A DNA stretch of 64,000 nt, from assembly GCF_025716875.1 (NCBI RefSeq), contig NZ_JAOVZB010000002.1, positions 434,001 to 498,000 on the forward strand. The letters are read 5' to 3'. The first letter of the stretch is position 1. The number at the start of each line of letters is the position of its first letter. Below are positions 35,675 to 46,407 of the stretch, in pieces. This stretch comes from Marinomonas sargassi. Its GTDB lineage: Bacteria > Pseudomonadota > Gammaproteobacteria > Pseudomonadales > Marinomonadaceae. The notes beneath the pieces were generated by a model, which saw only the letters and a program-made list of their open reading frames with translations, ran no database searches and was not told the DNA's origin. The translations under genes and the position numbers were made by a program.

Positions 35675-38600
35675 GCCCAGTAGACCAGCAACACAAAGGG
35701 ATCATCCCCTGGTTTGCTAACAACCCTGTAGCTGCCAACCTCTTATTAATATTGGTCATCACCTTAGGGGTGATCAATATGGGCAATTTAAATAAAGAAG
35801 CCTTCCCTAGCCTGACGCCTAACCGAGTGGCCATTTCTGTTAGCAATGACAGCGGCTCAGCGAAAGAAAACGAAGAAGGCATTGCTATAGCAATTGAACA
35901 AGCCCTGCAAGCGACACCTGGGGTAAAAAATATCACCACCTCATCTACGGCCAGTTCAACTCGTGTGACCATTGAGATGCTCGATGATTATGATATCGAC
36001 ACCTTGATGGAAGACGTGCAAAATGAAATGGATCAGATCAATTCCTTTCCTGACGATGCCGATCCAGCCGTTGTCTCCAAGGCGGTAAGACAAGAACATG
36101 CTTTATGGGTGCAACTCTATGGGGACGCAAACCGTCGCACACTGCAAAAGCTTGTCGATGAGCTTGAGTCCGACTTACTCGCCCATGAAGATATAGGGGA
36201 AACCTCATTAACAGGCTGGCTCGATCCTGTAATGAAAGTGGAGGTAAACAAAGAAAAGCTAGAGTCTTATGGACTTTCTTTAACGGATATTGCCACTGCC
36301 ATTAACGCCGAGTCCTCTACGGCAAAAGTAGCCACTCTTAGCAACCAAGACATTTACCTATCTGTTAGTGCCTCCGAACAGGCTTACCTAAAACCTCAGT
36401 TCGCTAACATCCCGATTCAGGTAAATGCCAATGGTGGAGAATTACTACTAAGTGATATCGCGACTATTCGCGATACATTTGACGAAGACACCTTCACTCT
36501 TTCCCGTTATAACCGTCAAAACAGTGTGGCAATTCAAGTGTTAGCAACGGGTACAACCGACATATCCAATGCTGTCAGTGCCGCCAAGGAAATTGTACAA
36601 AAGTGGCAAGAAAGTGGCCGCCTTCCTAATAATGTCACCATGAGTACTTGGTATGACAGAAGTGAATCCATTAATGATCGTATTGATTTAATGATAGAAA
36701 ATGCGGTCACAGGGATTCTTTTAGTATTCGTTTTGCTCGCTATTTTCTTAAACATCACGGTCGCTTTCTGGGTTGCTATGGGGTTGCCTTTTATCTTTTT
36801 TGGCACCCTGTTCATAATGGGTAGAGACAGTATTGATTTAACCTTAAACCTCTTTACCACCTTTGGCTTCATCATGGCATTGGGCATAGTTGTAGACGAT
36901 GCTGTGGTGGTAGGTGAAAGCGTTTATACGGTTCGTTCCAAAGAAGGCGATACTCTTGCCAGTACTATCAAAGGCACCATGAGGGTCGCAGTTCCGACCT
37001 TATTTGGTGTCTTCACTACTGTAGCGGCCTTTTGGGCATTGTCGAATATTGAAGGGCGGTTAGGCCAAGTCTACTCACAATTTGCTATGGTAGTAGCCAT
37101 CTGTCTAATATTGTCGGTGGTTGAGTCTAAACTCATTTTGCCAGCACACTTAGCTCATATAAATACTCGTAAATCAGTACGTACCAACCCTATTTCGACT
37201 TTATGGGCGATGGTACAGCATGGCGCAGATAGTGGCCTGCAATGGTTTAGCGATCGCATCTACAAGCCAAGCATTGATGCTTCTCTTAACCACAGATACG
37301 CCATTTGTTTGCTCTTTGTCGCTATTTTCATCTTAGTCATTTCACTGCCGTTAACGGGTGTCGTTCGCGTGAGCTTCTTCCCTCAGATACCGGGAGACAC
37401 AGTTCGCGGAAGTGTCACCATGTACAATGATGTGAGTTATGGCAAAACGGAACAAGCCTTATTGACCTTAGAAGAAGCGGCCTATCAGGCAGATATTGCT
37501 CTTCGCTCCGGCTCTAATGAGCGCAAAGGCCGCCCTACTGGCACTGGTACTGATACTGGCACTCCACAAGCTAGCGCAGGCAAAACACCAGCAAAATCTG
37601 AGCCCAAAGGTGAAGTAGCTATTAGCAGCTTACAGATTCGATCCAGTGGTGATCAATCTGGCAATATTCAAATTGAGCTCATCAAAAATAGACCCTACAC
37701 TTCGGCTCAGTTTGCCGCCAAATGGAAGCAAATTGCAGGGACACCTGAAGGTGTTAAAAACCTGAGAATACGCAGCTCTCGTGAAACTGTCGATGCCTTA
37801 AAGATCGAGCTGAGAGGCAATGACTCAAGCGTATTAGATGGTGCGATGAGTGAGTTACTCATTCAGCTTGATACTCTCCCTGCCGTCACAGGCGTCGAGC
37901 AAAATACCTCACCCACAGAATCCCGTTTAGCCCTAGAGCTTAATGAACAGGGGCGTCTACTCGGTTTATCCACCAGCGATTTGGCATCACAAATATCCCT
38001 CAACTTTGACGGTAACGATGTTCAAAGCTACCAAAGAGATAATGCTGAGGTAGAAGTCATTTTAGGCTACCCAGAAGACCAGAAAGAAACACCTGCGGAG
38101 ATACTCAACACCAGAGTATTGTTAGACGATGGTACAAGAATTCCGTTGTCCTCGGTCGCCAATTTATTGCAGCAAGAGGTCGAGACTACCATTGTACGTA
38201 TTGATGGTAAGCGGTCTCTGTATTTATCTGCGGAGGTAGACAAAGACGAAATGTCCGCTACGGAAGTCGTGGAATATTTACAAAATGCTATTGTTCCGCA
38301 AATGGAGCGTCAGTTTGCCGGAGTCTCTATTTACTTCTCAGGTGAAGCGGAACAAAGGGCAGAAACACAGTCTTCCATGTCTAAGATGTTCCTCATCGCC
38401 ATGCTGATTATTTACGGTCTGCTCGCTATTCCTCTTAAATCGTATACTCAACCTATTATCATTATGATGGCCATCCCATTTGGGATCATTGGCGCTATCC
38501 TAGGTCACTGGATGAATGATTTATCGCTAGGCATACTGTCCTTAAATGGTATTCTTGCCCTAAGTGGTGTGGTCGTAAACGATAGTCTATTGCTGGTCTC

Positions 38601-38916
38601 ACGTTTTAATGACTTGCGACATCAAACAAGTAACGTGAAACAAGCCATTAGCATGGCTTGCCGTGGCCGCCTTAGAGCGGTACTTTTAACGTCCTTCACC
38701 ACTTTTGCAGGGCTCATTCCTATTTTGGGTGAAACATCACGTCAAGCACAAGCACTGATCCCAGCGGCAGTATCCCTTGCTTATGGCATCATGTTTGCCA
38801 CGGTCATCACTCTCATTCTGATCCCTGTGCTATTGATGATAAAAGAAGATATTCACCACTTATTAGCCCGCTTTAAGTCCAAACCTCATAACGAGTCATC
38901 AACTGATTTCATTTAA
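35671..38916 (+). CDS. RND-family efflux permease
   Basis: A 1081-residue AcrB/MMPL-type proton antiporter with two halves of six helices and large periplasmic loops. The proton relay is visible in FGFIMALGIVVDDAVVVGESVY (about 400-421, adjacent Asp pair), with a second-half counterpart, LSGVVVNDSLLLVSRFNDL. The periplasmic loop of the second half contains a Gly/Thr/Pro/Lys-rich insert (about 614-650, GRPTGTGTDTGTPQASAGK) not expected in classical RND pumps. It belongs to the subgroup with small adaptors and lipoprotein outer-membrane factors. Substrate unknown. Confidence 0.93.
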   Translation: MSPVDQQHKGIIPWFANNPVAANLLLILVITLGVINMGNLNKEAFPSLTPNRVAISVSNDSGSAKENEEGIAIAIEQALQATPGVKNITTSSTASSTRVTIEMLDDYDIDTLMEDVQNEMDQINSFPDDADPAVVSKAVRQEHALWVQLYGDANRRTLQKLVDELESDLLAHEDIGETSLTGWLDPVMKVEVNKEKLESYGLSLTDIATAINAESSTAKVATLSNQDIYLSVSASEQAYLKPQFANIPIQVNANGGELLLSDIATIRDTFDEDTFTLSRYNRQNSVAIQVLATGTTDISNAVSAAKEIVQKWQESGRLPNNVTMSTWYDRSESINDRIDLMIENAVTGILLVFVLLAIFLNITVAFWVAMGLPFIFFGTLFIMGRDSIDLTLNLFTTFGFIMALGIVVDDAVVVGESVYTVRSKEGDTLASTIKGTMRVAVPTLFGVFTTVAAFWALSNIEGRLGQVYSQFAMVVAICLILSVVESKLILPAHLAHINTRKSVRTNPISTLWAMVQHGADSGLQWFSDRIYKPSIDASLNHRYAICLLFVAIFILVISLPLTGVVRVSFFPQIPGDTVRGSVTMYNDVSYGKTEQALLTLEEAAYQADIALRSGSNERKGRPTGTGTDTGTPQASAGKTPAKSEPKGEVAISSLQIRSSGDQSGNIQIELIKNRPYTSAQFAAKWKQIAGTPEGVKNLRIRSSRETVDALKIELRGNDSSVLDGAMSELLIQLDTLPAVTGVEQNTSPTESRLALELNEQGRLLGLSTSDLASQISLNFDGNDVQSYQRDNAEVEVILGYPEDQKETPAEILNTRVLLDDGTRIPLSSVANLLQQEVETTIVRIDGKRSLYLSAEVDKDEMSATEVVEYLQNAIVPQMERQFAGVSIYFSGEAEQRAETQSSMSKMFLIAMLIIYGLLAIPLKSYTQPIIIMMAIPFGIIGAILGHWMNDLSLGILSLNGILALSGVVVNDSLLLVSRFNDLRHQTSNVKQAISMACRGRLRAVLLTSFTTFAGLIPILGETSRQAQALIPAAVSLAYGIMFATVITLILIPVLLMIKEDIHHLLARFKSKPHNESSTDFI

Positions 38917-38930
38917 GGCACCTTTGAAAT

Positions 38931-38969
38931 AAAAAGCCTGTTCCATCAACTGATGAAACAGGCCTTTTT
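38931..38969. terminator. Bidirectional terminator, RND operon / oxaloacetate decarboxylase-like gene
   Basis: AAAAAGCCTGTTCCATCA pairs with TGATGAAACAGGCCTTTTT, with one bulge or mismatch, in the 91-bp gap between convergent genes. Confidence 0.85.
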
Positions 38970-39007
38970 GCTAATCTGACATTTGATAATGCCCCGATTA
39001 TAAAATA

Positions 39008-39871
39008 CTACTCTTGAACATCCATATATTTACTCGCCCAAACTCGGTTCTCTTCCAAGGTCGAGTAACGAGTTGATAACTCTGATGCATTAAGTTTGCC
39101 TTCCGCAATCCCTCGTTGCTCACGAAGACAATCGTAGGTCGCTTTGATTGCGGCAAAATATGCAGCATGACCATTCACTACAATACGCACCCCATTTTCT
39201 GCAAGGCGCTCACGATCTTGTAACTCAGGGTTACCATAAGACACCAACATAATTGGAATGGATAGATGTTGGGAAATCTCTTCTAAATGGGTGAAATCTC
39301 GAATACCAACCATGCAAATACCGTCAACGCCAACCGCTTGGTACGCCTTTACACGCTCAATCGTTTCTTCCGTTGTTAGTTGCCCAGCATTGGTACGAGC
39401 TATGATACTCATTACTGGATCAATGCGTGCCTCTAACGCCGCTTTTAACTTACCAACAGCCTCATCAACTGGAATTAGGTCCGTTGATTTGTGGCCATAT
39501 TTTGCTGGTAACAAGGTGTCTTCAATAGTTAAGGCGGCAACGCCAGCACGCTCTAGCTCCACAATGGTGCGCATAACGTTCAAGGCATTACCATAACCAT
39601 GATCGGCATCCGCAATAATAGGTAAGCGGGCAACGCGACCAATACGAGTAGCCTGTTCAGTAAATTCACTTAAAGTAATCAACGCAAAGTCAGGTGCTGC
39701 TAGAACCTGAAGAGAAGCAACGGAACCACCTAAAATGCCGACTTCAAAGCCAAGGTCTTCTGCAATACGTGCGGACATAGGGTCAAATGTAGAAGCTGTG
39801 TAGTAGCATTTATCGCTGGCTAATAGTGCGCGGAAGTTATTTCTTAAGTCGTGTTGAGATGGTGTTGCCAT
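39008..39871 (-). CDS. Isocitrate lyase/PEP mutase-superfamily protein, oxaloacetate decarboxylase-like
   Basis: A 287-residue TIM-barrel enzyme. [24 protein letters not shown] residues (about 85-104), [15 protein letters not shown] (about 113-127) and SIIARTNAG (about 155-163) carry the metal- and substrate-binding Asp, Glu and Arg of this superfamily. Its length and sequence resemble the PA4872-type oxaloacetate decarboxylases of pseudomonads, not isocitrate lyase, since the KKCGH catalytic motif is absent. It would give pyruvate from oxaloacetate. Transcribed alone. Confidence 0.82.
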   Translation of the reverse strand: MATPSQHDLRNNFRALLASDKCYYTASTFDPMSARIAEDLGFEVGILGGSVASLQVLAAPDFALITLSEFTEQATRIGRVARLPIIADADHGYGNALNVMRTIVELERAGVAALTIEDTLLPAKYGHKSTDLIPVDEAVGKLKAALEARIDPVMSIIARTNAGQLTTEETIERVKAYQAVGVDGICMVGIRDFTHLEEISQHLSIPIMLVSYGNPELQDRERLAENGVRIVVNGHAAYFAAIKATYDCLREQRGIAEGKLNASELSTRYSTLEENRVWASKYMDVQE

Positions 39872-40076
39872 GAAAATATTGACCTCTAAATTAAATGAAT
39901 AAATATATGCTGATTATACTAAGCACGATGTATACCAGCTAGAAATTCAAGCTTTAAAAAGCCTTCTTAAATCTTATTTAGAAAGCCTTTTAAAATAGAT
40001 GTGTCAGAAACCACCCGTTACTTAAATGAGTACTAGAATTTGCTAATTTTCTATCATTTTCACTGACCTATCTTCT
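39872..40076. other. Intergenic stretch upstream of the riboswitch promoter
   Basis: 205 bases between the divergent decarboxylase-like gene and the lumazine synthase promoter. It contains short direct repeats of AAAGCCTT near 39957-39992, but no stem with a T tract and no recognised gene. Confidence 0.4.
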
Positions 40077-40106
40077 TTGACAATTTACCCTATAAACAGG
40101 TATATT
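40077..40106 (+). promoter_or_regulatory. Sigma-70 promoter for the FMN riboswitch-ribH transcript
   Basis: TTGACA (40077-40082), an 18-base spacer and TATATT (40101-40106) lie about 25 bases before the riboswitch, so transcription would start near 40113. A small CGGATTTATCCG hairpin sits at the likely 5' end of the RNA. Confidence 0.75.
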
Positions 40107-40132
40107 CTCGCCGTCGGATTTATCCGATTTCG

Positions 40133-40277
<145 letters not shown>

Positions 40278-40396
40278 TCAGACAACACCTAAATAGTGAT
40301 TAAGCTTTCTTGCTTGTCATCTAAAGGTATGCCATTTATTTGGTGTATTTGCCTGCCCGTTCGCCCTGATTCACCTTATATTTTTAGGATTTTACA

Positions 40397-40879
40397 ATGA
40401 ATCAGAGCTCAACGAATTTTACTCCATCAGAAAAACGTATTGCTTTCTTTCACGCCACTTGGCATGAAGAGATTGTTCTCAACTGCTTGGAGGGATTTAA
40501 AAGTGAACTAATCAATCGCGGCTATGACGCTGCACTGATTGACGTTATTGCCGTACCAGGTGCCTATGAAATTCCTTTACAGGCTAAATTATTAGCTAAA
40601 ACTGGAAAGTATGCTGCTATTGCTGCCAGTGCATTAGTTGTTGATGGCGGTATCTATCGTCATGAATTTGTCGCTCAGGCTGTTTGTAGCGGCCTAATGC
40701 AAGTTCAACTAGAAACAGAAGTGCCTGTTTTGACCGCTGTATTAACACCTCATAACTTCCACGAGCATGATGAGCATAAAACCTACTTCAGCCACCACTT
40801 TGTAAAAAAAGGCGTTGAACTTGCGAATGCTTGTGATTCTGCTATTCAGTTAACTGAAAATGCCAAAAACATGCTCTAG
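40397..40879 (+). CDS. ribH: 6,7-dimethyl-8-ribityllumazine synthase, RibH2 type
   Basis: A 160-residue lumazine synthase catalysing the penultimate step of riboflavin synthesis. RIAFFHATWHEEIV (about 14-27), VPGAYEIPLQAK (about 53-64), DGGIYRHEFVA (about 89-99, with the catalytic His) and TPHNFHEHDEH (about 118-128) match the RibH2 subclass best known from Brucella and rhizobia. That subclass forms decamers, in contrast to the usual RibH. It stands alone behind an FMN riboswitch, away from the other rib genes, so the genome probably has a second, housekeeping ribH. A MITE begins 29 bp after the stop. Confidence 0.92.
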   Translation: MNQSSTNFTPSEKRIAFFHATWHEEIVLNCLEGFKSELINRGYDAALIDVIAVPGAYEIPLQAKLLAKTGKYAAIAASALVVDGGIYRHEFVAQAVCSGLMQVQLETEVPVLTAVLTPHNFHEHDEHKTYFSHHFVKKGVELANACDSAIQLTENAKNML

Positions 40880-40908
40880 TCAGTGCTAAATCAGCACAAT
40901 GAGCAATA

Positions 40909-41195
40909 CTAGGCAAGGTCGAATAAGTCTTCTGAGCTTCAGTCTTATCAGAGAAACGGTCTATCAAGGCAAGAGTGAGTAGGAATGTTAATACCTTTCA
41001 ATCACTCTTACTTTTGACCACTATTAATCTAGAGAGGCCGTTTCTCTGAAAGACCCGAATGGCGTGAGCTAAACACTTTTCATTCTTTGTTAAGCTTCTT
41101 GCCAATATGTTCAATATTGGACTGCGAAGCTTGCCTCGAATGATAAAGGTTTATCCACACGCTGAAGCCAGTGGACTTGTTCGTACCTTCCCTAA
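40909..41195 (-). mobile_element. IS5-like MITE, copy B (279 bp, inverted relative to copy A)
   Basis: The element at 40913-41191 is the reverse complement of the one at 26716-26995, with about 19 differences by eye. It is flanked by CTAG (40909-40912) and CTAA (41192-41195), consistent with a decayed YTAR duplication. The terminal repeats are GCAAGGTCGAATAAGTC and, read inward from the other end, GGAAGGTACGAACAAGTC. It has an internal inverted repeat, TCAGAGAAACGG (40957-40968) with CCGTTTCTCTGA (41038-41049), so its RNA could fold into a nested structure. No coding capacity. It lies between ribH and the ribH terminator. Confidence 0.85.
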
Positions 41196-41197
41196 AC

Positions 41198-41236
41198 AAT
41201 GCCCTTTGAATACTCTGATTCAAAGGGCATTTTTAT
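41198..41236 (+). terminator. Terminator downstream of MITE copy B, probably that of ribH
   Basis: AATGCCCTTTGAAT (41198-41211) pairs perfectly with ATTCAAAGGGCATT (41218-41231), followed by Ts. It begins three bases after the MITE flank. A further 193 bases to the chemoreceptor start show nothing else recognised. Confidence 0.85.
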
Positions 41237-41429
41237 AGCAACAAAGCTATAAGTGATTACGCTATAGAAGGTGATAATGATAGTTACTTTCTTTACTGAA
41301 AAAAACACAAAAAACAAACGAAAACAGCCCTAATTTGAGCCGATGGAGATTGCTATTTATACTGCAGACAAGTATAAATCCTATTGATAACTACAACGTT
41401 TAAACTCTTTATTTATTGTGGATGACCAA

Positions 41430-42926
41430 ATGAATATATCGACACAGCGAACTTTAAAAAATGACAGTTTTGTCTATCGTCTATTGATGGCTCAAGCGCC
41501 AGTATTACTGATCAGCGGTTTAGTTGGAGAACAATTATTTTCTTTTGCTGCTGTCGCTGCTGTCCTTATCGTAATCGCAACTCAGATAGCTTACAGCTTA
41601 TTTAAAGGTCAACTGCTATTTTCTATCTTAGCCGGCATTATCATGATGTTGACTTCCTCTGCATTAATTCAAAGCCAATTGGGCTTAGTGGAAATGCACT
41701 TTCACATCTTTGCTTCTATGGTAGTGTTTTTGATTTACCAAAAATGGCAACCTATTGTTGCCGCTCTGGCGACAACCGCGATTTACCACATAGGTGGAAT
41801 GTATGTACAAATGGCTGGTGTACATATCGGAGATATGCCATTTGCAATCTTTAGTGGCCATCACAGCATGGGAATTATGATTGTCCATTGTGTATTTGCC
41901 ATTGCTGAAGCTGCTATGTTGATTTACATGGCCCACTTGATGACCAAAGCATCTTCTGCGAACTTAAACATCGCCAGTGCCATTGAAGAAATTTCGGCGA
42001 ACAGCGACCTATCAATCCGCATTGAAAACCCAGCATCAACAGCCGAACGTTCTCTTAACAGCCTATTAGATCAGCTTTCTAGTTTATTTTCTGACTATCA
42101 GCGTATTGCAAAAGTTTTAGTCACTGCTAGCCATCAAATTCATGAAGTGAGTGCAGAGGCCAGCTCTAGTGTCGAAGCCAGTAAACACCGCTCCCAAGAG
42201 GCTTCATCTGCATCAGAAGAAGTCGCTCTTTCTATGAAAGAAGTTTCAAATAATAGTAATACTTCTGCTGAAATCGTTCGCAACCTTGAAAAAGACACGG
42301 TTAATGATAGTAAGCAAGCAATGACTATTATGAATGACATGAAATTATTGGCAGAAGATACCGAGTCGATTTCGGATGCGTTGCAAGCCTTAACTTCAGA
42401 TGTTGACGCTATCACTCAACTTCTACAGTCTATTCGCAGTATTTCTGAGCAAACTAACTTACTTGCTCTTAACGCTGCTATTGAAGCAGCCCGCGCAGGT
42501 GAGACGGGTCGTGGCTTTGCTGTAGTAGCGGATGAAGTACGTACTCTTGCTCAACGATCAAGTGAATCTACAGACGAAATAGAAAAAGTTCTAAGCAAGC
42601 TAAACAGTAGTGTTAGTAAAACGGTTAGTTCAATTGAATCTGGAAAAGAAAGAACATCTGTTAGTGTTGAACATACACTAAAAATCTCCGATGGCTTATT
42701 GAAGCGCGCTGAAGACGTAAGTCAGATTGCAGTATCAAGCCAAAGTATAGCAAGTGACACGCTAAGACAAGAAGAGATTATTTCTTCTATCCACGAGAAA
42801 GTCAGTACAAATGCTCAAGCTATTCAAGTACTGGCTGAGCAAATGCATGCCTTACTAGACAGCAGTGACGATGTTTCAAAAGTAACTAAAGAATATGAAG
42901 AGAAAGCGTCTATCTTCAAGATCTAA
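41430..42926 (+). CDS. Methyl-accepting chemotaxis protein
   Basis: A 498-residue chemoreceptor. The N-terminal 180 residues are mostly hydrophobic, with about six membrane helices and no large periplasmic sensor domain. A linker (about 190-215) leads into the cytoplasmic signalling hairpin, with tip [45 protein letters not shown] (read in parts, about 335-380). It feeds CheA/CheW to control flagellar motion. The multi-helix N-terminus with histidines suggests sensing in the membrane. The ATG at 41430 is preferred over a GTG four codons earlier, though neither has a strong ribosome site. Confidence 0.88.
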   Translation: MNISTQRTLKNDSFVYRLLMAQAPVLLISGLVGEQLFSFAAVAAVLIVIATQIAYSLFKGQLLFSILAGIIMMLTSSALIQSQLGLVEMHFHIFASMVVFLIYQKWQPIVAALATTAIYHIGGMYVQMAGVHIGDMPFAIFSGHHSMGIMIVHCVFAIAEAAMLIYMAHLMTKASSANLNIASAIEEISANSDLSIRIENPASTAERSLNSLLDQLSSLFSDYQRIAKVLVTASHQIHEVSAEASSSVEASKHRSQEASSASEEVALSMKEVSNNSNTSAEIVRNLEKDTVNDSKQAMTIMNDMKLLAEDTESISDALQALTSDVDAITQLLQSIRSISEQTNLLALNAAIEAARAGETGRGFAVVADEVRTLAQRSSESTDEIEKVLSKLNSSVSKTVSSIESGKERTSVSVEHTLKISDGLLKRAEDVSQIAVSSQSIASDTLRQEEIISSIHEKVSTNAQAIQVLAEQMHALLDSSDDVSKVTKEYEEKASIFKI

Positions 42927-42957
42927 GCACTATATTTGATCCATTTTAAGCACTTTT

Positions 42958-42995
42958 AATGCGAGTATATTTCCCAATGTACTCGCATTTTTTAC
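42958..42995. terminator. Bidirectional terminator between the chemoreceptor and ybaM
   Basis: AATGCGAGTA (42958-42967) pairs with TACTCGCATT (42980-42989), followed by T6. It lies between convergent genes. Confidence 0.85.
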
Positions 42996-42997
42996 TC

Positions 42998-43147
42998 CTA
43001 TCCTTCCTCTTCAAGCTTGTTTTTGAAATCCGCTAAAACAAGTTCTAAAGCTTCCACAGCAAGCTGATTACTCACATTATTTGTTTCTAACAATTCAATT
43101 AAGTCCACGGCTAACTGAATATGTTTTGGAGCATTCTCTAATGACAT
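42998..43147 (-). CDS. ybaM: YbaM family small protein (DUF2496)
   Basis: A 49-residue protein beginning MSLENAPKHIQLAVDLIELLE and ending in an amphipathic LALADFKNKLEEE-like helix (VLADFKNKLEEEG). This is closely the E. coli YbaM pattern. The true start is the ATG at 43147, with a strong GGAGGAATT just before it. A longer in-frame extension upstream has no site and is unlike the family. Function unknown. It is divergent from the methyltransferase gene, about 110 bp away. Confidence 0.85.
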   Translation of the reverse strand: MSLENAPKHIQLAVDLIELLETNNVSNQLAVEALELVLADFKNKLEEEG

Positions 43148-43257
43148 AATTCCTCCACACTTAGTTAATAAAATAGAATCAAACACACTATAATATTTCG
43201 AGCTTATACTGACACTTAAAACCACTAACTGAAAATGATTTCTTAAGAGGCTATCAC

Positions 43258-43890
43258 ATGACAAATGATTTCTGGCTAGAACGCTGGGTATCAGGAAAAA
43301 TTGGCTTTCATCAAGAAGAGGTCTTTCACAAGCTTATTGAGTTTTGGCCTAAACTTCCTACTAACAGTAAGGTTCTGGTCCCCTTATGCGGCAAGTCTAA
43401 TGATATGGTTTGGCTTGCTGAGCAAGGTTATCAAGTAACTGGGGTTGAATTATCCCCTTTGGCCGTAATGCAATTTTTAGCCGATAATGATTTTACCTTT
43501 GAGACCACTCAATTCGAAAATGGTATGAAAGTACATATGGTGCAAGAACTTCCATTGCGAATTATTGAAGGAGACTATTTCAAGTTTCAAGAGCAAGGTT
43601 TCGACGCTTGCTATGACCGTGCTGCTATGGTCGCTATAGCGAAACCTGAGAGGCCAAATTATGTTAAGCACACAATAGAGCGCTTAACACCTAGTGCTGA
43701 GCTACTATTAGTGTCACTCCAACACGACGGTGAACTAAATAAGCCACCCTACTCTGTCTTATCACAAGAAGTTATCGATTTGTGGGGAGAAAAAATCAGT
43801 AAAATATCTTCAGAAAACCTAACCCAACTAGATCCCCAATACAAAGCTAGGGGTTATGATTTTTTTGAAGAAAGTGTGTGGCGTTTTTAA
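43258..43890 (+). CDS. tpm: Thiopurine S-methyltransferase
   Basis: A 210-residue SAM-dependent methyltransferase of the TPMT class. The N-terminal FWLERWVSGKIGFHQEEV (about 5-22), SAM-binding VLVPLCGKSNDMVWLAEQGY (about 41-60), VTGVELSPLAV and CYDRAAMVAI (about 117-126) are the typical blocks, and the length matches the family. Bacterial TPMT methylates thiopurines and in some species selenium or tellurium oxyanions, which makes it a detoxification enzyme. Single gene. A weak stem (AGGCTG...CAGCCT, 43945-43976) downstream may terminate it. Confidence 0.93.
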   Translation: MTNDFWLERWVSGKIGFHQEEVFHKLIEFWPKLPTNSKVLVPLCGKSNDMVWLAEQGYQVTGVELSPLAVMQFLADNDFTFETTQFENGMKVHMVQELPLRIIEGDYFKFQEQGFDACYDRAAMVAIAKPERPNYVKHTIERLTPSAELLLVSLQHDGELNKPPYSVLSQEVIDLWGEKISKISSENLTQLDPQYKARGYDFFEESVWRF

Positions 43891-44069
43891 CTTCTTTTAT
43901 AACTTATCTGTTAATTTCCAGCCTAGATAAAGAACACATGAAAGAGGCTGTTTATATGGCTATTTACTATCAGCCTTTTCTGGGATAATAGCCACTTCAG
44001 CTTTACGCCATTTTACTTAGGTGTATGGCTCATAGATAACCCTAAATAGGCTAGCGCCAAGAGCAAAGA

Positions 44070-46319
44070 ATGATTAAACGACACAAAACCGCCAAACAGC
44101 TTTTTTCTTACCCATCCTATTGGGCAGAATGCTATGGCGTATCGCCATTCCTTCCCACCACTCGTGAAGAAATGGATGCTCTTGGCTGGGACAGTTGTGA
44201 TGTCATCATTGTCACTGGCGATGCCTATGTCGATCATCCTAGCTTTGGCATGGCTGTTCTAGGCCGCCTATTAGAAGCTAAAGGTTATCGTGTCGGTATC
44301 ATTGACCAACCCGATTGGCGTAATACCAATGATTTTATGCGATTAGGCCGCCCCAATCTCTATTTTGGTATTACTGCAGGCAACATGGACTCCCTTATCA
44401 ACCGTTACACTGCCGACTTAAAAGTACGTAACGATGATGCCTACACACCTTATGGTGTTGGCGGTAAGCGTCCTGATCGAGCTGTAATTGTCTATTCTCA
44501 ACGCTGTAAAGAGGCCTTTAATGATGTACCAGTGATGGTCGGTGGTATTGAAGCTAGCCTACGCCGTATCGCCCAATATGACTACTGGAGCAATGAAGTT
44601 CGACGCTCCGTTCTTATCGACTCTACTGCCGACATTTTACTTTATGGTAACGCCGAGCGCGCCATTATTGAAGTTACCCATGAAATGGCTATGGGCAAAA
44701 GCATTAATGAGCTAAGTAATATTCGTGGTACCACGATTGTTAGAGATACCCCTCCCGGCGGTTATACCGAAATCGACTCAACTCGCGTCGACTGGCCCGG
44801 AAAAGTAGACAAAATTTACAGCCCTTATGAATATATTCCAGAGGGTAAGTGCCAAACAAATAAAGAAGAAGAATCGGATGTCATGCCGATCCGAGTAATT
44901 CCTGCGCCATTACGCCGTAAAGAAAAACTCGACCCTGAAAAGACCTATATTCGCCTACCCTCTTTTGAAAAAGTATCTAAAGACCCTGTTCTATACGCGC
45001 ATACTTCCCGTATATTGCATCTTGAATCTAATCCCCATAATGCCCGCGCCTTAATTCAGAAACATGGCAAAAAAGAAATCTGGGTTAACCCACCACCAAT
45101 TCCATTAGAGACAGAAGAAATGGATGGTGTGTTTGATTTGCCTTATGCGCGAGTCCCTCACCCCAAATACAAGAAAGCACGTATCCCAGCCTACGATATG
45201 ATCAAGACCTCGATCAATATCATGCGTGGTTGCTTTGGCGGTTGTACTTTTTGCTCGATCACTGAGCACGAGGGTCGTGTCATTCAATCACGTTCCCATG
45301 AGTCTATCTTAAAAGAAATCGACGATATAAAAGATAAGGTACCAGGGTTTACTGGTCACATATCCGACCTTGGTGGGCCGACGTCAAATATGTACACACT
45401 GAATTGCAACGATGACGAAATTCAAGCATCTTGCCGTAAACTATCATGCGTGTACCCCACAATATGCTCAAATCTAAATACAGACCACAGCCCAACCACA
45501 GACCTGTACCGTAAAACACGCGCGGTAGATGGCATACACACAGTATCTATTGCTTCAGGTTTACGCTATGACCTAGCTGTTGAAGACCCTGAATACGTTA
45601 GAGAATTGGTTACACACCATGTTGGCGGCCTATTAAAAATTGCCCCCGAACACTCTGAGAAAGACACGCTTTCGAAAATGATGAAACCGGGTATGGGAAC
45701 TTACGATCGTTTTAAACGTATGTTCGATAAATACTCAAAAGAAGCAGGCAAGAAGCAACACCTTATCCCTTACTTTATCGCTGCGCATCCCGGCAGTTCT
45801 GATGAAGATATGATGAACCTTGCTTTGTGGTTGAAGAACAATGACTTTAAACCTGACCAAGTTCAGACCTTCTACCCGTCACCAATGTCTCTAGCGACGG
45901 CTATGTACCACTCAGGGAAAAACCCACTAAAGGCAGTGACCTATAAGAGTGAAGACGTCTACACGCCGAAGGATTACAAACAGCGTACAGTACAAAAAGG
46001 CTTCTTGCGTTACCACGACCAGAACAACTGGAAAGACCTCAGAAACACACTTATTAAAATGGGTCGTGCTGATCTAATAGGTAGTGGACTTAACAAGCTA
46101 GTACCAGCCGAAGATAAGGACAAACAAATTTCTCGTCGCCCCAAAAGAGCTAAGCCGGGACAAAGTACTGGAGCGTCCCATACTTCAAACCGACCGACTA
46201 ATGCTAAAAATATGGCAGCTGAGAAGGCGAGAAAGAAAAATAATCAAGCTTCTGTAACTGGCCGCTCTTCTCCATCTAACACTCAAAAGAAGCGCAAGCC
46301 AAAAGCAAGAACACGCTAA
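44070..46319 (+). CDS. YgiQ-family radical SAM protein
   Basis: A 749-residue radical SAM enzyme. A cobalamin-like N-terminal domain (about 50-210, with [36 protein letters not shown] in parts) precedes the SAM domain, whose cluster motif is [16 protein letters not shown] (about 386-401). The C-terminal 80 residues are a basic, low-complexity tail ([13 protein letters not shown] to KRKPKART) that could bind nucleic acid. The natural substrate of YgiQ proteins is not established. AAGAG precedes the ATG. Monocistronic with its own terminator. Confidence 0.9.
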   Translation: MIKRHKTAKQLFSYPSYWAECYGVSPFLPTTREEMDALGWDSCDVIIVTGDAYVDHPSFGMAVLGRLLEAKGYRVGIIDQPDWRNTNDFMRLGRPNLYFGITAGNMDSLINRYTADLKVRNDDAYTPYGVGGKRPDRAVIVYSQRCKEAFNDVPVMVGGIEASLRRIAQYDYWSNEVRRSVLIDSTADILLYGNAERAIIEVTHEMAMGKSINELSNIRGTTIVRDTPPGGYTEIDSTRVDWPGKVDKIYSPYEYIPEGKCQTNKEEESDVMPIRVIPAPLRRKEKLDPEKTYIRLPSFEKVSKDPVLYAHTSRILHLESNPHNARALIQKHGKKEIWVNPPPIPLETEEMDGVFDLPYARVPHPKYKKARIPAYDMIKTSINIMRGCFGGCTFCSITEHEGRVIQSRSHESILKEIDDIKDKVPGFTGHISDLGGPTSNMYTLNCNDDEIQASCRKLSCVYPTICSNLNTDHSPTTDLYRKTRAVDGIHTVSIASGLRYDLAVEDPEYVRELVTHHVGGLLKIAPEHSEKDTLSKMMKPGMGTYDRFKRMFDKYSKEAGKKQHLIPYFIAAHPGSSDEDMMNLALWLKNNDFKPDQVQTFYPSPMSLATAMYHSGKNPLKAVTYKSEDVYTPKDYKQRTVQKGFLRYHDQNNWKDLRNTLIKMGRADLIGSGLNKLVPAEDKDKQISRRPKRAKPGQSTGASHTSNRPTNAKNMAAEKARKKNNQASVTGRSSPSNTQKKRKPKARTR

Positions 46320-46344
46320 GTTTTAGGGCATAAAATCCAATCAC

Positions 46345-46385
46345 AAAAAAACCGAAGCTGGACCTAAATCCACTTCGGTTTTTTA
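46345..46385. terminator. Bidirectional terminator between ygiQ and der
   Basis: AAAAAACCGAAG (46346-46357) and CTTCGGTTTTTT (46373-46384) form a strong stem enclosing an inner TGGA...TCCA pair, with A and T tracts on the two sides. Confidence 0.9.
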
Positions 46386-46407
46386 TCACCTTCACTTTAT
46401 CGAGGCA

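Noticed and set aside
35514..35972. A 152-codon minus-strand frame across the adaptor/permease junction
   Set aside because: Antisense to two overlapping genes with strong family motifs and unsupported by any start signal.
37513..37630. Tandem repeat or frameshift in the RND permease
   Set aside because: The Gly/Thr-rich stretch is in frame and flanked by normal RND sequence on both sides, so it is a loop insert and not damage.
39951..39997. Possible terminator or attenuator from repeated AAAGCCTT
   Set aside because: The repeats are in direct, not inverted, orientation and do not form a stem.
43939..43982. Terminator after tpm
   Set aside because: The stem is only about six good pairs with a 20-base loop and a poor T tract, so it is mentioned in the tpm entry but not listed as a feature.
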